From Oscillospiraceae bacterium (GTDB taxonomy: Bacteria > Bacillota > Clostridia > UBA1381 > UBA9506): a stretch of DNA of 64,000 bases. The notes beneath the pieces are model-generated. The model saw nothing but the letters and a program-made list of their open reading frames with translations, was not told the origin of the DNA and ran no database searches. Shown one piece after another: positions 63,024-64,000 of the stretch (within the stretch, counting starts at the first letter, position 1; every line of letters starts with the position of its first letter). Where the stretch lies: NCBI GenBank assembly GCA_015068935.1, contig SVJO01000004.1, forward strand, positions 1 to 64,000, given 5' to 3'. The position numbers and the translations under genes were made by a program.

Positions 63024-64000
63024 ATGAAAAACCTTACATCACTTTTTCTTTCACAATCTTATCAGGACACATGGGATGACTATAACCGATTACTGACAAA
63101 AGATGACTTTGCAGGTTGGGACTATATCGTTCTGACTGCTTCAAATGAGCAACAGGCAGCAGGTTTTTTGTCGCAGCTTAAAGAGAGAAAAGCTGCAGGT
63201 TTTCTGCCCTCTAAAACTAATTTTGCCGTTATTTCTGACCCTGAAGGAAAACGTGTAGGAAGCGGCGGTGCAACCCTTGGTGTACTTAAATATATAGCCC
63301 AGAGGGAAGGAAGAAATGACTTTTCAAATCTTAGAATTTTAGTTATACATTCAGGGGGAGACAGCAAACGTGTTCCTCAGTATTCAGCACTTGGAAAACT
63401 TTTTTCACCAGTACCCCACCGACTGCCTAACGGAAGGTCATCAACGCTTTTTGATGAATGTATGATTGCAATGTCTTCTGTTCCAGGCAGAATAGGAGAG
63501 GGAATGGTCCTGCTTTCAGGCGATGTCCTTTTGCTTTTTAATCCGCTTCAGATTGACTTTTCAGGAAGAACTGCTGCAGCAATTTCTTTTAAGGAAAATG
63601 TGAAAACAGGAAAAAATCATGGCGTTTATCTAAATGGCGAAAATGGGCTTGTTAAAAGATTTCTCCATAAACAGACAGAACAGTCCTTAAGAGAATACGG
63701 TGCTGTAAATGAAAACGATTGTGTTGATATAGACACCGGAGCGGTGATTTTTCCGAAAAATATGTTAAAAGCTCTTTTTGGGCTGGTTTGTACTGATGAT
63801 AAGTTTGATGAAGAGAAGTATGACAGCTATGTAAATGAAAAGGTCAGACTTTCGCTTTATGGGGATTTTTTATATCCGCTTGCCGAAGAATCGACACTTG
63901 AAGATTTTTATAAAGAAAAGTGCGAGGGGAAGTTTTGTCCCGAACTAAAAAAAGCACGGGAAAATTTATGGGAGGCACTTTCGCCCTTTAAAATGAAACT
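63024..64000 (+). CDS. Fkp-type L-fucose-1-phosphate guanylyltransferase, 5' part (runs off the window)
   Basis: An open frame of more than 325 codons with no stop before the window ends. The translated sequence has the nucleotidyltransferase features of the fucokinase/fucose pyrophosphorylase family: GSGGATLGVLKYIA, LVIHSGGDSKRVPQYSALGK, STLFDECMIAM, VLLSGDVLLLFNP and VDIDTGAVIF. In Fkp of Bacteroides this domain makes GDP-L-fucose from fucose-1-phosphate and GTP, with a GHMP fucokinase domain downstream. Whether that second domain is present lies beyond the window. The ATG follows TAGGAGAGAG. Confidence 0.8.
   Translation, partial: MKNLTSLFLSQSYQDTWDDYNRLLTKDDFAGWDYIVLTASNEQQAAGFLSQLKERKAAGFLPSKTNFAVISDPEGKRVGSGGATLGVLKYIAQREGRNDFSNLRILVIHSGGDSKRVPQYSALGKLFSPVPHRLPNGRSSTLFDECMIAMSSVPGRIGEGMVLLSGDVLLLFNPLQIDFSGRTAAAISFKENVKTGKNHGVYLNGENGLVKRFLHKQTEQSLREYGAVNENDCVDIDTGAVIFPKNMLKALFGLVCTDDKFDEEKYDSYVNEKVRLSLYGDFLYPLAEESTLEDFYKEKCEGKFCPELKKARENLWEALSPFKMK

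Overview
The window looks like chromosome of a low-GC, spore-forming, Gram-positive anaerobe, most likely of class Clostridia. The evidence is an AT-rich sequence with strong purine-rich ribosome binding sites and many TTG and GTG starts, CIRCE operators, two T-box leaders and a TPP riboswitch. A bofA/yaaL sporulation pair, a cell-wall and division cluster of Firmicute order (mraZ to ftsZ, with DUF881 and Sbp genes) and a CD1247-type zinc-ribbon protein point the same way. No rRNA, tRNA, CRISPR array, prophage or transposase gene was seen. Species cannot be named from this.

Layout: (1) 1-6975 holds the end of a type IIA topoisomerase A subunit, a CIRCE-controlled htpG, mutS and an SSB-like OB-fold protein. 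(2) 7039-13955 is the most unusual part: two consecutive transcription units, each with a strong promoter and a T-box leader. They encode a LeuA-like protein that has lost its catalytic metal ligands but kept the leucine-binding regulatory domain, a TIM-barrel/acyl-CoA synthetase fusion, and an XRE-HTH/cupin/acyl-CoA synthetase fusion. (3) 13966-14275 is a small nested inverted-repeat element without an ORF. (4) 14339-19747 has CIRCE-groESL (minus strand), a BaiN-type flavoprotein, a short QueG-like Fe-S protein, efp and an Asp/Cys-rich zinc-ribbon protein. (5) 19796-31345 is a long minus-strand housekeeping block, read in the order pyrH, frr, uppS, cdsA, dxr, rseP, mutL, miaA, recD2, trmR-like, pth. 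(6) 31346-45149 is mixed: a cluster of DnaA-box-like motifs, a GT2/GtrA pair, a thioesterase, VanW, a TPP-riboswitch-controlled thiT, a SWIM/SNF2 helicase, a VTT-cardiolipin synthase fusion, an alpha/beta hydrolase, a 2-hydroxyacid dehydrogenase, a GT-C membrane glycosyltransferase, and bofA/yaaL. (7) 45320-60618 is the dcw cluster: mraZ, rsmH, ftsL-like, a class B PBP, murE, murF, mraY, ftsW/spoVE, murG, murA, ftsQ/divIB, DUF881, sbp, ftsZ. murD, murC and ftsA are not in it. (8) 60721-64000 has VanZ, a FucU/RbsD mutarotase, a GT4 glycosyltransferase and the start of an Fkp-type fucose-1-phosphate guanylyltransferase, suggesting L-fucose salvage into a surface glycan.

The best candidate for an undescribed system is region 2. 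The first T-box shows a leucine (CUC) specifier, the LeuA relative keeps only the leucine-sensing half of its family's function, and both partners are acyl-CoA synthetases fused to other domains. One testable reading is that leucine starvation switches on activation of a branched-chain acid such as isovalerate, feeding an alternative route to leucine. That is inference; the architecture and the T-boxes are read directly from the sequence.
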